Shown here one piece after another: positions 1 to 8,861 of a DNA stretch of 64,000 bases. The stretch comes from JAPXSY01 sp034003585. Its GTDB lineage: Bacteria; Verrucomicrobiota; Kiritimatiellia; RFP12; UBA1067. Both the position numbers and the translations under genes were made by a program. The DNA is taken from contig JAVEYH010000006.1 in NCBI GenBank assembly GCA_034003585.1, forward strand, positions 1 to 64,000, written 5' to 3'. The first letter of the stretch is position 1; each line of letters begins with the position of its first letter. Under the pieces are notes generated by a model, which had not been told where the DNA came from, searched no databases, and was given only the letters and a program-made list of their open reading frames with translations.

Positions 1-1
1 G

Positions 2-397
2 ACCTTCACAAACGATACGAATATGGCGGGACTGATACTGATGTTCGAGGATCCGGACGCCAATACCTTCGACCATGTCAAATATGGCGCGTATGCCGCA
101 GAAGGGATCCGTGTTGAAGGCCCTGGTGTTTCCAGCCCGGCGACGGCCTTGGCCGGAGTCATTTCAGACATACGTCTGCGCATTCGCGGACGCAAGGACA
201 GCTTCCGTTTCGAGTACAGCGAAGACGGTGAACTCTGGACCACTCTCAGTACGCTCCACTTGCCGGGAAAGGTGTTACTGCATGCCGGATTGTTTGCCAA
301 CGATTGGAGCCAACGGTCGGGGTTGACGGCGGAATTCGATTATTTGGTTTATGAAGCCGCGCCCATCCAGCCTGGAACCATCGTGAACCTTCGGTGA
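2..397 (+). CDS. C-terminal part of a concanavalin-like (DUF1349/LamG-type) domain protein, 5' end outside window
   Basis: The reading frame is open from the first bases of the window, so the gene starts upstream and only about 131 C-terminal residues are seen. The fragment has the alternating pattern of a beta-sandwich: a segment around residues 50-70 with RLRIRGRKDSFRFEYSEDG, then LPGKVLLHAGLFA, then the terminal FDYLVYEAAP. This resembles the concanavalin-like domains (DUF1349 or beta-xylosidase C-terminal type) often appended to glycoside hydrolases. Its stop lies just upstream of a beta-propeller gene that reads in the same direction and is followed by a sugar kinase and a sugar porter, so a role in extracellular glycan degradation is plausible. 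Family assignment is by pattern only. Confidence 0.6.
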   Translation, partial: TFTNDTNMAGLILMFEDPDANTFDHVKYGAYAAEGIRVEGPGVSSPATALAGVISDIRLRIRGRKDSFRFEYSEDGELWTTLSTLHLPGKVLLHAGLFANDWSQRSGLTAEFDYLVYEAAPIQPGTIVNLR

Positions 398-459
398 CAT
401 TTTTTGTTTGGACGGCATTTCTTAAAAAGGCGGTCCGTTTCATGGGTTGGAGGTTTTTT

Positions 460-1521
460 ATGAGGTTGCCCGCATCGAGTAGGTTGTCAAGACAATCCGG
501 TTCCGGTTCAATTTGTTGCCTTTTGTTTTTTGTCTTCATTTTGACATGCCATGCAGCTCCGGATCCGTGCGAACAGGGCGGACAAGAAAAAGCAGGAAAC
601 AAAGTTGCGAGGCTATGGCATGAACCGGTACGGCTCTTTGGGATTGCGCTGCCTGCAAATTCTCCAGTTGGGGAGGCGAGTCTGCGCGAGCATGCCTACG
701 CGTGGCATCCTGTTAAGAGAAGATATTATCTTGTCGCGGATGTTGTGCCATTGTGTAACCCACACCATCCCAACACGTACAACACCGAGCTTTATCTTTG
801 GAGCAGCTCGAATTTAACAAACTGGACGTTTCACGGGGTTGCTGTCCCCAAAGGCGTTCCCGGCGAGTCGTATGACGGTTACGGGGTGGCCAGTCCCGCT
901 GGCATGGCGTACTGCCGAGGTCGCTTATGGGTTCCTTTCAGTGCACGCAAAACACAACATTATACACAAAGGAGTATTGGCCTGGCATGGTCCGGCGCTG
1001 ATCCGGAGCAGTTGCCTTGGACTAAATCTGATGCGCCAGTCAGTGATTTGGACGGGGAGGATGATGATCCAGCGGTCATCTCGTTGCCGGATGATGAACG
1101 GTTACACCTGTATCATCGTGCTACTAATGGTGGATATCACATTGCGCACACCGCTTCCGCTACACCGGATCAACCTGCCACATGGCCGACGGCGCGACCT
1201 GTCACAGTCCGAACGGCTGATGTGCGGGCTCAAGAGCTGACGGGCGTTGTATATCATGACGGGCAGATTCATCTTTTTGTTATGGAACATCTTAATCCGC
1301 AGGGTTTGGAGATCGGGCATTTTATTTCCCGGACACCGGATGCGATCTTCCAGTACGCATCTTTGTCAAAACGTTTTGTCGACAGCCAACCAAAGAGCAG
1401 GGCCTATGGCGGACATGTAACGCCTATTTGTCGGGAAGGCCTTCTGATAGGTTTGTCATGGACGGTCCCGCAGGCCGGCAAACGGTATGGGATCGCAGGA
1501 TACACGGCTAGATGGCAATAA
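460..1521 (+). CDS. Secreted five-bladed beta-propeller protein, GH43/GH32/GH117-like
   Basis: I place the start at 460 because GGAGG (449-453) lies six bases before this ATG; an in-frame GTG at 394 would overlap the previous stop but has no such site. The 353-residue product begins with a basic stretch and a hydrophobic core (CCLLFFVFIL) ending near CHAAPDP, a likely Sec signal peptide. The mature part has repeated motifs typical of glycosidase beta-propellers: HPVKRRYYLVAD, ELYLWSSSNLTNWTFHG, RLWVPFSA, DDDPAVISLPDDERLHLYHR and GHVTPICREG. Acidic residues in DLDGEDDDPAV could be catalytic. Fructokinase and an MFS sugar porter follow, which favours fructan or other plant-glycan use. GC is lower than in the genes downstream. 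Substrate is not determinable from sequence. Confidence 0.55.
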   Translation: MRLPASSRLSRQSGSGSICCLLFFVFILTCHAAPDPCEQGGQEKAGNKVARLWHEPVRLFGIALPANSPVGEASLREHAYAWHPVKRRYYLVADVVPLCNPHHPNTYNTELYLWSSSNLTNWTFHGVAVPKGVPGESYDGYGVASPAGMAYCRGRLWVPFSARKTQHYTQRSIGLAWSGADPEQLPWTKSDAPVSDLDGEDDDPAVISLPDDERLHLYHRATNGGYHIAHTASATPDQPATWPTARPVTVRTADVRAQELTGVVYHDGQIHLFVMEHLNPQGLEIGHFISRTPDAIFQYASLSKRFVDSQPKSRAYGGHVTPICREGLLIGLSWTVPQAGKRYGIAGYTARWQ

Positions 1522-1611
1522 TAAAAGGCGCCATGAGGTTCGTTTTCCCGCCGCATGAAAACCTGAAAGGCGGGAGAAATCGTTTTTGCGGCGCGCGACA
1601 GGGGATGGCGG

Positions 1612-2520
1612 ATGATCGACGTCGTGTCATTCGGTGAGATCCTGTGGGACGTGATCGGCGGTACGGCGCATATCGGCGGCGCGCCGTTCAACCTCGCGGC
1701 CCACGCGGTGCGGTGCGGACTGCGCGCCGCTGCCGTGTCCCGCGTCGGCGACGACGCGCTGGGGCATGCGGCGCTGGATGCGATGGCGCGTCACGGTGTC
1801 GAGCGGCGCTGGACGGGTATTGATCCGGTCCATGCCACCGGCACGGTGAAGGTGTCCCTTCAGGACGGACAGCCTGCCTACAGGATCCGAAAAGATGCGG
1901 CATGGGATCATATCCGCCTTGACGCCCGCGCGCTGAAAGCCCTGCTGGCCGCGCGCCCGCGCGCCGTCTGTTTCGGCACGCTGGCACAGCGCAGTCGCCT
2001 CTCCCGCGGCACACTCGTGAACATGCTGGACACGCTGCGCGAGGCGGTTATCTTTTACGACGTGAATCTGCGTCAGACCTTCTGGACCGCGCCGCGGGTT
2101 GCCCGGGGATTGGCCCGCGCCTCCATCGTCAAAACCAATGCCGATGAGGCCCGCATACTCGGCGGTCTGCTTTTCAACGGGGCGTGTGAGCCTGCGGCGT
2201 TCAGCGCGGCCGTGTTGCGCCGCCACCCCGCTGTCCGGGTTGTCGTGGTCACGTCGGGCGCGGACGGATGTCTTGTCCGTGGACGCGGCGCGGCGCCGAT
2301 TCACTGCCCGTGCGCACGGGTGGATGTCGTGGATACGGTCGGGGCTGGCGATGCCTTTTCCGCCGCGTTTCTCGCGGCTTGGCTGCGCGGCGCGACCGCG
2401 CGGAAAGCCGTCGAAGCCGGGAACGAATGCGGTGCCTGGGTGGCGGCGCGGCGCGGTGCGGTGCCCGCTCCAGAGGAAGCCGCGGCCGGTGGCGTGCGGG
2501 GTGGCCATTCCTCTTGCTGA
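1612..2520 (+). CDS. PfkB-family carbohydrate kinase, probable fructokinase
   Basis: This 302-residue protein shows the ribokinase/PfkB fold. It has an N-terminal GEILWD and GGAPFN sugar-binding region (residues 8-27) and the C-terminal anion-hole signature DTVGAGDAF, whose Asp is the catalytic base. The GEilwD...GGAPfN pattern is usual for bacterial fructokinases that phosphorylate free fructose at C6. It is followed after 18 bases by a sugar porter, so the two form an operon for uptake and first phosphorylation of a hexose. Length matches the family. Adenosine or ribose kinases share the fold, but the N-terminal motif fits fructokinase best. Confidence 0.85.
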   Translation: MIDVVSFGEILWDVIGGTAHIGGAPFNLAAHAVRCGLRAAAVSRVGDDALGHAALDAMARHGVERRWTGIDPVHATGTVKVSLQDGQPAYRIRKDAAWDHIRLDARALKALLAARPRAVCFGTLAQRSRLSRGTLVNMLDTLREAVIFYDVNLRQTFWTAPRVARGLARASIVKTNADEARILGGLLFNGACEPAAFSAAVLRRHPAVRVVVVTSGADGCLVRGRGAAPIHCPCARVDVVDTVGAGDAFSAAFLAAWLRGATARKAVEAGNECGAWVAARRGAVPAPEEAAAGGVRGGHSSC

Positions 2521-2538
2521 AATACGAAGGAGAACGCG

Positions 2539-3909
2539 ATGAGCAAAAAAGTGGTGCTGTTCTCGGTGGTTGCCGCGTTAGGCGGGTTTTTGTTCGGTTT
2601 CGACACGGTGGTGATCTCGGGGGCGGAGCAGACGATCCAAAAATTGTGGGGACTGGGCGCGGCCCTGCACGGCTGGACCATGAGCGCCGCGCTATGGGGG
2701 ACCGTGCTCGGCTCCCTGGTTGGCGGCTGGCCCACCGAACGTTACGGACGGAAACGCACGCTCTTGTGGATCGGTGTCCTGTACTTCATTTCGGCGGTCT
2801 GGTCCGCGTTCGCGACCGGCGCCTACACGCTGATGCTCGCGCGTTTCATCGGTGGCGTTGGGATCGGCGTCTCGACCGTGGTCTCTCCGCTGTACATCGC
2901 CGAAATCGCTCCGGCGCGGGTCCGCGGGCGGCTGGCTGGCCTGTTCCAGTTCAACATTGTGTTCGGCATTCTCGTGGCGTTTCTTTCCAACGCCCTGTTA
3001 AGCGGGATCGGCGCGAACGTTTGGCGCTGGATGCTGGGCGTGGAGGCCTTTCCGGCGCTTCTCTACACGCTGTTCTGTTTCGGGCTCATTGAAAGCCCGC
3101 GCTGGTTGATCACGCATCGCGGCGACCGCGCGGCCGGACGGGATGGACTCCGCAGGATCAACCCTGACCTCTCCGAGGCCGAGGTGGACGAGATGGTTGA
3201 CGAGGTCGCAGGTTCGGTCACCCGCACGCGGGACGCGGCGCGTTTCTTCACACGCCGCCTGCGCGTGCCGATTCTGCTGGCCGTTCTGATCGCCTTTTTC
3301 AATCAGCTCTCCGGCATCAACGCCATCCTGTACTTCGCCCCGCGTATTTTCGAGATGTCCGGTCTCGCTGCAGGTGCGGCGTTGTTGCAGTCGGTGGGTA
3401 TCGGCGTTACCAATCTAATCTTCACCTTTGTCGGGTTGTGGCTGATCGACCGTCTGGGCCGCCGAACGTTGCTGATGGCGGGATCGGTCGGGTACATCTT
3501 GTCGCTGGGTCTGTGCGCATGGGCGTTTAACACGGGGAACCAGATGATCGTTCCGGTATGCATTTTCGCGTTCATCGCGGCGCATGCCGTGGGGCAAGGC
3601 GCCGTGATCTGGGTCTTCATCAGCGAAATATTCCCGAACCGCAACCGCGCGGCTGGGCAGGCGCTGGGAAGTTTCACGCATTGGATCTGCGCTGCGCTGC
3701 TGACCCTCTTTTTCCCGAAGATGGCCGAAACGCTGTATCCCGGCACGATCTTCACCTTTTTCTGCGGCATGATGGTCTTGCAGTTCCTGTGGGTGAAGTT
3801 CCTCGTGCCGGAGACCCGGGGCGTTCCGCTGGAGCAAATGCAGAGTCGCTTGTCGGGCCCGCGCACACCGGACACCGCGTCATTCCCGCGTAACCGCGTT
3901 GCGCCGTAA
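2539..3909 (+). CDS. MFS sugar porter (sugar:H+ symporter family)
   Basis: A 456-residue protein with about twelve hydrophobic segments and the sugar-porter signatures in order: ERYGRKRTLL after TM2, an AEIAPARVRGRL segment after TM4, IESPRWLI before the central loop, QLSGINAILYFAPRIF in TM7, DRLGRRTLL after TM8 and VPETRGVPLEQM after TM12. These define the glucose/xylose/arabinose/galactose symporter family of the inner membrane. GGAG six to ten bases upstream supports the start. It is coupled to the fructokinase gene upstream, so fructose or a related hexose is the likely cargo. It converges on hrpA with only 20 bases between stop codons. Confidence 0.9.
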   Translation: MSKKVVLFSVVAALGGFLFGFDTVVISGAEQTIQKLWGLGAALHGWTMSAALWGTVLGSLVGGWPTERYGRKRTLLWIGVLYFISAVWSAFATGAYTLMLARFIGGVGIGVSTVVSPLYIAEIAPARVRGRLAGLFQFNIVFGILVAFLSNALLSGIGANVWRWMLGVEAFPALLYTLFCFGLIESPRWLITHRGDRAAGRDGLRRINPDLSEAEVDEMVDEVAGSVTRTRDAARFFTRRLRVPILLAVLIAFFNQLSGINAILYFAPRIFEMSGLAAGAALLQSVGIGVTNLIFTFVGLWLIDRLGRRTLLMAGSVGYILSLGLCAWAFNTGNQMIVPVCIFAFIAAHAVGQGAVIWVFISEIFPNRNRAAGQALGSFTHWICAALLTLFFPKMAETLYPGTIFTFFCGMMVLQFLWVKFLVPETRGVPLEQMQSRLSGPRTPDTASFPRNRVAP

Positions 3910-3929
3910 CCGGAGAACCGGCGACCGCA

Positions 3930-6900
3930 TCACGCGAAAACCCGCTCCCACAGGGCCGCGAGGCGTTTGGCGGAGACGGGGGCCGGGGTACGGAGTTCCT
4001 GCGCGAAGAGCGAGACGCGGAATTCCTCCACCATCCAGCGGTATTCCTCCAGCAGCAGGCGGTCGTGGCGTGGCGGGGCGTCGAGGAGCGCGTGCCGGGT
4101 GTACTGTTGCCAGAAGGGTTCGATCTCCGCCTGCCGTCGCGAATCGGCTGCGGGGTTGCCTGCGGCGCGTTGGATCCGCACGCGGCAGGCTTCGAGGTAG
4201 CACGGCAGCCGCTCCAGACGCGCGGAGGAGAGCGCTTCCGCGAAACCGGGGAAGACCAGCCACGCGAGTTGGTCGCGCAAGTCGTCTGACGCGGCGGGCG
4301 TCAGCGGCGTGGCGCGCAGCAGCGCCTCGGTCTCGCTGACCGCGCACAGGATGGCGACCACCTGTCTGGACCGCGCCGCGTGGAGCCCATACAGCCGGTG
4401 GCGTTCCGTTTCCAGGCGCTCCCGGAAGGCGCGGCCGTCGCGGACCGCCGGCTGGCCGGCGGTAAAGGTTTCGCGCAGCGCGGCGGTCCCGGCCTCCCGG
4501 CCGAGTGTGGCGGGAGAGCGGTCGAGCTGACCCGCGGCCAACGCGGCGGCCTTTGGCAGGGAGAGCGGCTGCAGGACGCGCTTGCCCTCTTTGCCGAGGA
4601 CGATCGCGAACAGGCGGACAAGACCTTGCTCGTGCGCCGCAGCCGCGGCGGCCGGATCGGCGAAGAGCCGCAGGGAGACCGTGTCGCCGCTGTCCGTGAG
4701 CGCGGGGAAGTGGATGACCGGCCAGCCTGCCTTGCCGATATCGACTTGCGCGGGGAGATCCCCGAAGTCCCAGTCGGTCAGGCCATCCCGGTGCCACGGG
4801 CCGGCGGGCGGCGCGGCCGCGGCGGGCCGCGCCGCGTCTTGCGCGAACAGGGCGGTCAGCGTCTGGAGATTGCGCCCCGTACCGATCGTCACGCCTTGTT
4901 CGTCCACCACGGCGAACCGCATGCGCAGGGGGTCCGGCACAACTTCCTCGCGCCAGATTCCGGACGGGACGCGAACCCCGCGCGCCGCATAGAGCGCGTC
5001 GGCGAACGCGATGGCCAACGGGCCGCGTCCGGGGATCAGGCGGGAACGGCACATCGCGAGCGTCTCGTCGAGCGGCAGCAGCAGCCGCCGGATTTTGGAG
5101 GGCAGGACGCTTACCATCCAGCGCAGTTTCCCGTCGAGCGCGCCGGGCACGAGCCAGTCGCTGGACCAGGCGCCGGCGAGAGGGAGCAGCGGCACCGGCA
5201 CCCGGCAGGTGATGCCGTCATCCGGTTCGCCCGGCGCATGCCGGTAGGTGAGGGCGAGGCGGTTGCCGCCGAGCAGGATGGCGTCGGGGAACTCTTGGGA
5301 GAGATCGCGCGCGGGGGGCAGATCGGCGTCGCGCAAGGTCAGCGTGCCGGACGCCTCCGGCTGCCGCGCCAGCCACTGACGCAGCGCGGCGGCGTTGCAC
5401 AGGTCCGCGGGCAGGCGCGCGTCATAAAACGCATAGGCGGTCTCGGGATCAAAGAGCGCGCCATACTGGCGGGTTTTGGCTTCGGCGTCCTGCAGCGCGC
5501 GGCTGCGCGCCAGATTGGCCTGAAGAAAGGCGGGCACAGGCTGCGGGAAGCTTCCGGCGACCAACCCCTCGCGGATGAAGAGTTCCCGGGCGTCGGCCGG
5601 ATTGATCCGGCTGTAGTCGCGCGTGCGTCCTTCAACCAGCACCAGTCCGAAGAGCGTGACCCGTTCGGAGACCCGGACGAAGCCGCGGACCGGATCCCAC
5701 GCCGCGGAGTGGAAGCTGCTCTTGCAGAGATGACGCGCGGCCGGTTCGATCCACGCGGGATCGATGCGGGCCGCGGTCCGGGCGTAGAGACGCGAGGTGT
5801 CCACCAGCTCGCCGGCCATCACCCACTCGCGGGAGAGCGGTTTCGCGCGCGGGGTTTGCGCGGGCGCGGCGCGCACGGGATCTTTGGCTTTCGCCAGGCC
5901 GGAGCCGGGGAAGAGGGCGAAGTGGATGCCCCGCGCGCCGCGGTACTCGCGGGTCTCCGGGTCAAGCTTGCCGATGTTGCCGAGCAGGCCGGCGAGCAGG
6001 GCCCGGTGCAGCCCCGCGTCACCGCCCGCGCAGGAGGCGGTGTCGAGCTGCAGCGTCTGGCACAGCCGTTCGAGCTGGTCGCGCAGCTCGATCCAGTCCC
6101 GCATGCGCGGATAGGAGAGGTAATGCGCTTTGCACAACCGGCGGGCCGCGGTATGCGAGGCGCGGGCGGTCTGCTCCCGGTACCAGCGCCACAGGCGGAT
6201 GCGCGCCGCGAAATCCGAGAGGGGCGAGAGAAAGCGGGCGTGCGCCCGGTCAGCCTCGGCCTGTTTGCCGAGCGGGCGTTGGCGCGGGTCGTCGCACTCC
6301 AGGGAGGCGACGACGATCAGCGCGTCGGCCAACGCCTTTTCCTGATGTGCGGCCAGCAGCATCCGGGCGTACGCCGGCTCGATCGGCAGGCGCGCCAGGC
6401 GGCGTCCGAGGGGCGTGAGGCGGTAGGGGGAAAGTTCTGAAGTTCGGGGGTTCTGAAGTTCTAAAGTTGATGTAACCCGGGAATTGGGGTTGTCGGGTAG
6501 GGACGGTTCCCCGAACCGTCCGACGGTCTCCGGCATGGACTCGCGGACGCCTCGGGGAGGCGTCCCTACCTGAGATTCAACTACCTCGAGCGCGCCGATC
6601 ATATCGAGTTCGCGGTAACCGTCCCGGATCATGGCCGGCGAGGGCGGATCGAGAAACGGAAACGCTTCGATCTCGCCGAGGTTCAGGTCCAGCATGGTGA
6701 GCAGGACCCCGGCGAGGCTGGTGCGCTGGATTTCCGGCGGGGTGAAGGCGTCGCGCCGCCGGAAGTCCTCCTCGCCGTAGAGCCGGACGCAGATGCCCGG
6801 GGCCAGCCGTCCGCAGCGTCCCCGGCGCTGGTTGGCGCTGGCTCGGGAAACCGGTTCGATCTGCAGCCGCTGCACCTGCGTGCGGGCATGATAGCGGCTG

Positions 6901-7811
6901 AGGCGCACGAGGCCGGAATCGACCACGTACCGGATGCCGGGCAGGGTCAGGGAGGTTTCCGCCACATTGGTGGAGAGGATGATGCGCCGGTTGGGCGAGA
7001 GCCGGAAGGCGCGCTGCTGTTCGCCCGCGGGCAGGGAGGCGAGCAGCGGGATGATTTCCGTTTGCGGCAGGCGCCGGCCGGTGAGCAGTTCGGCGGTGTC
7101 GCGGATGTCCCGTTCGCCGGGCAGGAAAACGAGGATGTCGCCGGGGCCGGCCGCGATCAGCTCGTCACAGGCGTCGGCGATCTGCCGCGGCAGGTCGGCC
7201 TCCTCCGTCTCCGCGGGAGGGCGCCAGCGGGTCTCGATCGGGTGCAGGCGGCCGGGCACGGCGATCACCGGCGCGGGGGCGAAGAAGGCGGCGAAACGTT
7301 CCACGTCGAGGGTGGCCGAGCTGATGATCACGCGCAGGTCCGGCCGGCGCGGCAGGATGCGCCGGATCAGGCCCAGCAGAAAATCGATGTTGAGCGAACG
7401 CTCGTGCGCCTCATCGAGGATCAGGGTGTCGTAGGCGCGGAACAGGCGGTCGCGCCGCGTCTCCGCCAGCAGGATGCCGTCGGTCATGAATTTGACCACG
7501 GTGTCCGGCGCGAGGCGGCGGTCAAACCGGTGATGGTACCCCACGAAGCCGCCGGGCTCCTGCCCGAACGCCTCGGCCACGCGGCGCGCCATGGCCAGCG
7601 CCGCGAGACGCCGCGGCTGGGTGCAGCCGATCAGGCCGCGCCTGCCGCGCCCCGCGGCCAGGGCGATGACCGGCAGTTGCGTGGTTTTTCCCGACCCGGT
7701 GTCGCCGCTGACGATGACCACCGGATGGGCGCGCAGGGCCGCGGCGATCTCGCCGGCGTGCGCGGAGATGGGCAGGTCCGGCGGACAGGCTGGCGGATTC
7801 GGAAACGACAT
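3930..7811 (-). CDS. hrpA: ATP-dependent RNA helicase HrpA (DEAH box)
   Basis: The 1293-residue protein is almost exactly the length of E. coli HrpA. Helicase motifs follow in order: GDTGSGKT (36-43, Walker A), LDEAHERS (DEAH, about 135), ISSATLD, LVFLPGERDI, STNVAETSLT and QRRGRCGR (motif VI). A winged-helix/ratchet region and the HrpA-type C-terminal domain (DUF3418) follow. HrpA is a 3'-5' RNA helicase involved in mRNA processing and rescue of collided ribosomes in E. coli. I use the ATG at 7811, directly before the SFPNPP segment; the frame stays open further upstream but that part overlaps the esterase gene. Residues about 412-460 are an insertion absent from the normal GAL..YRLTPLG junction and encoded by repeat-like DNA (see separate entry). 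Confidence 0.95.
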   Translation of the reverse strand: MSFPNPPACPPDLPISAHAGEIAAALRAHPVVIVSGDTGSGKTTQLPVIALAAGRGRRGLIGCTQPRRLAALAMARRVAEAFGQEPGGFVGYHHRFDRRLAPDTVVKFMTDGILLAETRRDRLFRAYDTLILDEAHERSLNIDFLLGLIRRILPRRPDLRVIISSATLDVERFAAFFAPAPVIAVPGRLHPIETRWRPPAETEEADLPRQIADACDELIAAGPGDILVFLPGERDIRDTAELLTGRRLPQTEIIPLLASLPAGEQQRAFRLSPNRRIILSTNVAETSLTLPGIRYVVDSGLVRLSRYHARTQVQRLQIEPVSRASANQRRGRCGRLAPGICVRLYGEEDFRRRDAFTPPEIQRTSLAGVLLTMLDLNLGEIEAFPFLDPPSPAMIRDGYRELDMIGALEVVESQVGTPPRGVRESMPETVGRFGEPSLPDNPNSRVTSTLELQNPRTSELSPYRLTPLGRRLARLPIEPAYARMLLAAHQEKALADALIVVASLECDDPRQRPLGKQAEADRAHARFLSPLSDFAARIRLWRWYREQTARASHTAARRLCKAHYLSYPRMRDWIELRDQLERLCQTLQLDTASCAGGDAGLHRALLAGLLGNIGKLDPETREYRGARGIHFALFPGSGLAKAKDPVRAAPAQTPRAKPLSREWVMAGELVDTSRLYARTAARIDPAWIEPAARHLCKSSFHSAAWDPVRGFVRVSERVTLFGLVLVEGRTRDYSRINPADARELFIREGLVAGSFPQPVPAFLQANLARSRALQDAEAKTRQYGALFDPETAYAFYDARLPADLCNAAALRQWLARQPEASGTLTLRDADLPPARDLSQEFPDAILLGGNRLALTYRHAPGEPDDGITCRVPVPLLPLAGAWSSDWLVPGALDGKLRWMVSVLPSKIRRLLLPLDETLAMCRSRLIPGRGPLAIAFADALYAARGVRVPSGIWREEVVPDPLRMRFAVVDEQGVTIGTGRNLQTLTALFAQDAARPAAAAPPAGPWHRDGLTDWDFGDLPAQVDIGKAGWPVIHFPALTDSGDTVSLRLFADPAAAAAAHEQGLVRLFAIVLGKEGKRVLQPLSLPKAAALAAGQLDRSPATLGREAGTAALRETFTAGQPAVRDGRAFRERLETERHRLYGLHAARSRQVVAILCAVSETEALLRATPLTPAASDDLRDQLAWLVFPGFAEALSSARLERLPCYLEACRVRIQRAAGNPAADSRRQAEIEPFWQQYTRHALLDAPPRHDRLLLEEYRWMVEEFRVSLFAQELRTPAPVSAKRLAALWERVFA
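6431..6570. repeat. Cloverleaf-like inverted-repeat element plus AGTTCT-type tract, inserted in frame within hrpA
   Basis: Bases 6496-6505 (GGTAGGGACG) and 6561-6570 (CGTCCCTACC) are a perfect 10-bp inverted repeat. Between them lie two further hairpins: GGACGGTT/AACCGTCC with a 5-base loop (6501-6521), and GGACGCCTC/GAGGCGTCC with a 3-base loop (6545-6565). The whole could fold as a cruciform or three-way structure. At 6431-6470 is an adjacent tract made of degenerate AGTTCT(A/G)A units with a period of about 7. Both parts are read through by the hrpA frame without a stop and add roughly 48 residues between the helicase core and the winged-helix region. Its layout recalls REP-like palindromic elements; family identity is unproven. 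Confidence 0.7.
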
Positions 7812-7873
7812 GGGAAATTGGGCGCCCGGACCGGTTGAGGACGAACGCCGTGCCCGCCGGTTGCGGGGGCGGG

Positions 7874-8647
7874 CTACGGTTTGCGTTGCGCGAAGAACCA
7901 GGAGAGCACTTCGGTGTCGTTGTACGTCGGCGTCCAAACCCCGTGCCCCGCGCCCGGATATTCGCGGTACCGGACGTTGCCGCCGCACGCCTTGAGCGCC
8001 GCCGCCATGTCGCGCGACCGGCAGACCGGCACCGCGCCGTCCTTCTCGCCGTGGAAGGTCCAGATCGGGATGTGCCGGATGCGCGCCGCGCAGGCGGTAT
8101 CGCCGCCGCCGCAGACCGGCATGGCCGCGGCGAACAGGTCCGGTTCGCGCTGGATGGCGTCCCACGTGCCGTATCCGCCCATGGAGACGCCGGTGACGTA
8201 GACGCGCGCGGGGTCGACGGGCAGGGTACGCAGTTTCTCACGGAGCAGCGCCAGCGCGCGCCGCATGGGCACCGACGGCTGTGCCGGCATGGTGTGCCGG
8301 GTATCCCCCCACGGGACATTCACCCACTGCATGCCGTTCGGGCATTGGGGCACCAAAAGGATCGCGGGATCTCGGGCGTCCTGCCCGTACCGGATCAGCG
8401 GCGTCACGCCGTGCACCAGTTGGCTGACGTTGTTGGAGCCCCGCTCGCCCGCGCCGTGGAAAAACAGCACGAGCGGGAGTTTGCGTCCCGCCGGGATCCC
8501 GGCGGGCAGGTAGATCCGGTAGGGCAGGGTGCCGCCGTCCGCATCGGTGAACACGTCGGCGGCGGTCATTTCGCGGGCGGTCTGGGCCGCCCGCGCGCAC
8601 GCGAGGCACCCCGAGCACAACAGAACAGTCAACAGGGTTTTCATCAT
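7874..8647 (-). CDS. Secreted alpha/beta-hydrolase (esterase / PHB-depolymerase-like)
   Basis: I start at the ATGATG pair ending at 8647, which directly follows GGAGGG; the product is about 257 residues. It begins MMKTLLTVLLCSGCLACARAA, a signal peptide that could also be a lipoprotein signal (CLAC). The mature enzyme has the oxyanion segment LPLVLFFHGAGERG, the nucleophile elbow GVSMGGYG, an acid residue in HGEKDGAVPV and the catalytic His in GAGHGVW. This is the layout of secreted feruloyl-esterase/PHB-depolymerase-like and dienelactone-hydrolase-like enzymes found with polysaccharide degradation. The substrate cannot be read from the sequence. It is divergently transcribed from the DUF1846 gene, with a good promoter upstream (8709-8738). 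Confidence 0.8.
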   Translation of the reverse strand: MMKTLLTVLLCSGCLACARAAQTAREMTAADVFTDADGGTLPYRIYLPAGIPAGRKLPLVLFFHGAGERGSNNVSQLVHGVTPLIRYGQDARDPAILLVPQCPNGMQWVNVPWGDTRHTMPAQPSVPMRRALALLREKLRTLPVDPARVYVTGVSMGGYGTWDAIQREPDLFAAAMPVCGGGDTACAARIRHIPIWTFHGEKDGAVPVCRSRDMAAALKACGGNVRYREYPGAGHGVWTPTYNDTEVLSWFFAQRKP

Positions 8648-8708
8648 CCCTCCGGAGGGGAAAGGCCGGTTTGCGGTGCGCAACCCGTGCCGAATCCGTT
8701 TGGGGCGT

Positions 8709-8738
8709 AGCATAGCAACGCGCCGCCGGGGCTGTCAA
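8709..8738 (-). promoter_or_regulatory. Sigma70-type promoter for the esterase gene
   Basis: On the minus strand TTGACA (8738-8733) is followed after 18 bases by TATGCT (8714-8709). It is the only good match upstream of the esterase start at 8647 and leaves a leader of roughly 55 bases. Confidence 0.6.
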
Positions 8739-8755
8739 ATGCGCCGAAAGGATGT

Positions 8756-8784
8756 TTGCGGTGACGGAAGGAAAGCGGTATACT
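8756..8784 (+). promoter_or_regulatory. Sigma70-type promoter for the DUF1846 gene
   Basis: TTGCGG (8756-8761) and TATACT (8779-8784) are separated by 17 bases, with the start codon at 8862. It is divergent from the esterase promoter only 17 bases away, so the two may be co-regulated. Confidence 0.6.
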
Positions 8785-8861
8785 GCGTTCCCGGTTTACG
8801 GTTGTCGGCGATGGTCGCGGGCAGGCGAGTCCGGAACGCGTTTTTGGTGAAAGCGGGGCGA

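Noticed and set aside
1545..1592. CCCGCC/GGCGGG hairpin followed by GTTTTT after the beta-propeller gene
   Set aside because: The loop is about 16 bases and the T-run is displaced from the stem, so a terminator is not supported.
4380..6440. Long open frame (686 codons) on the plus strand inside hrpA
   Set aside because: It is antisense to a clear helicase, Arg/Gly-rich without any domain, and typical of shadow frames in GC-rich DNA.
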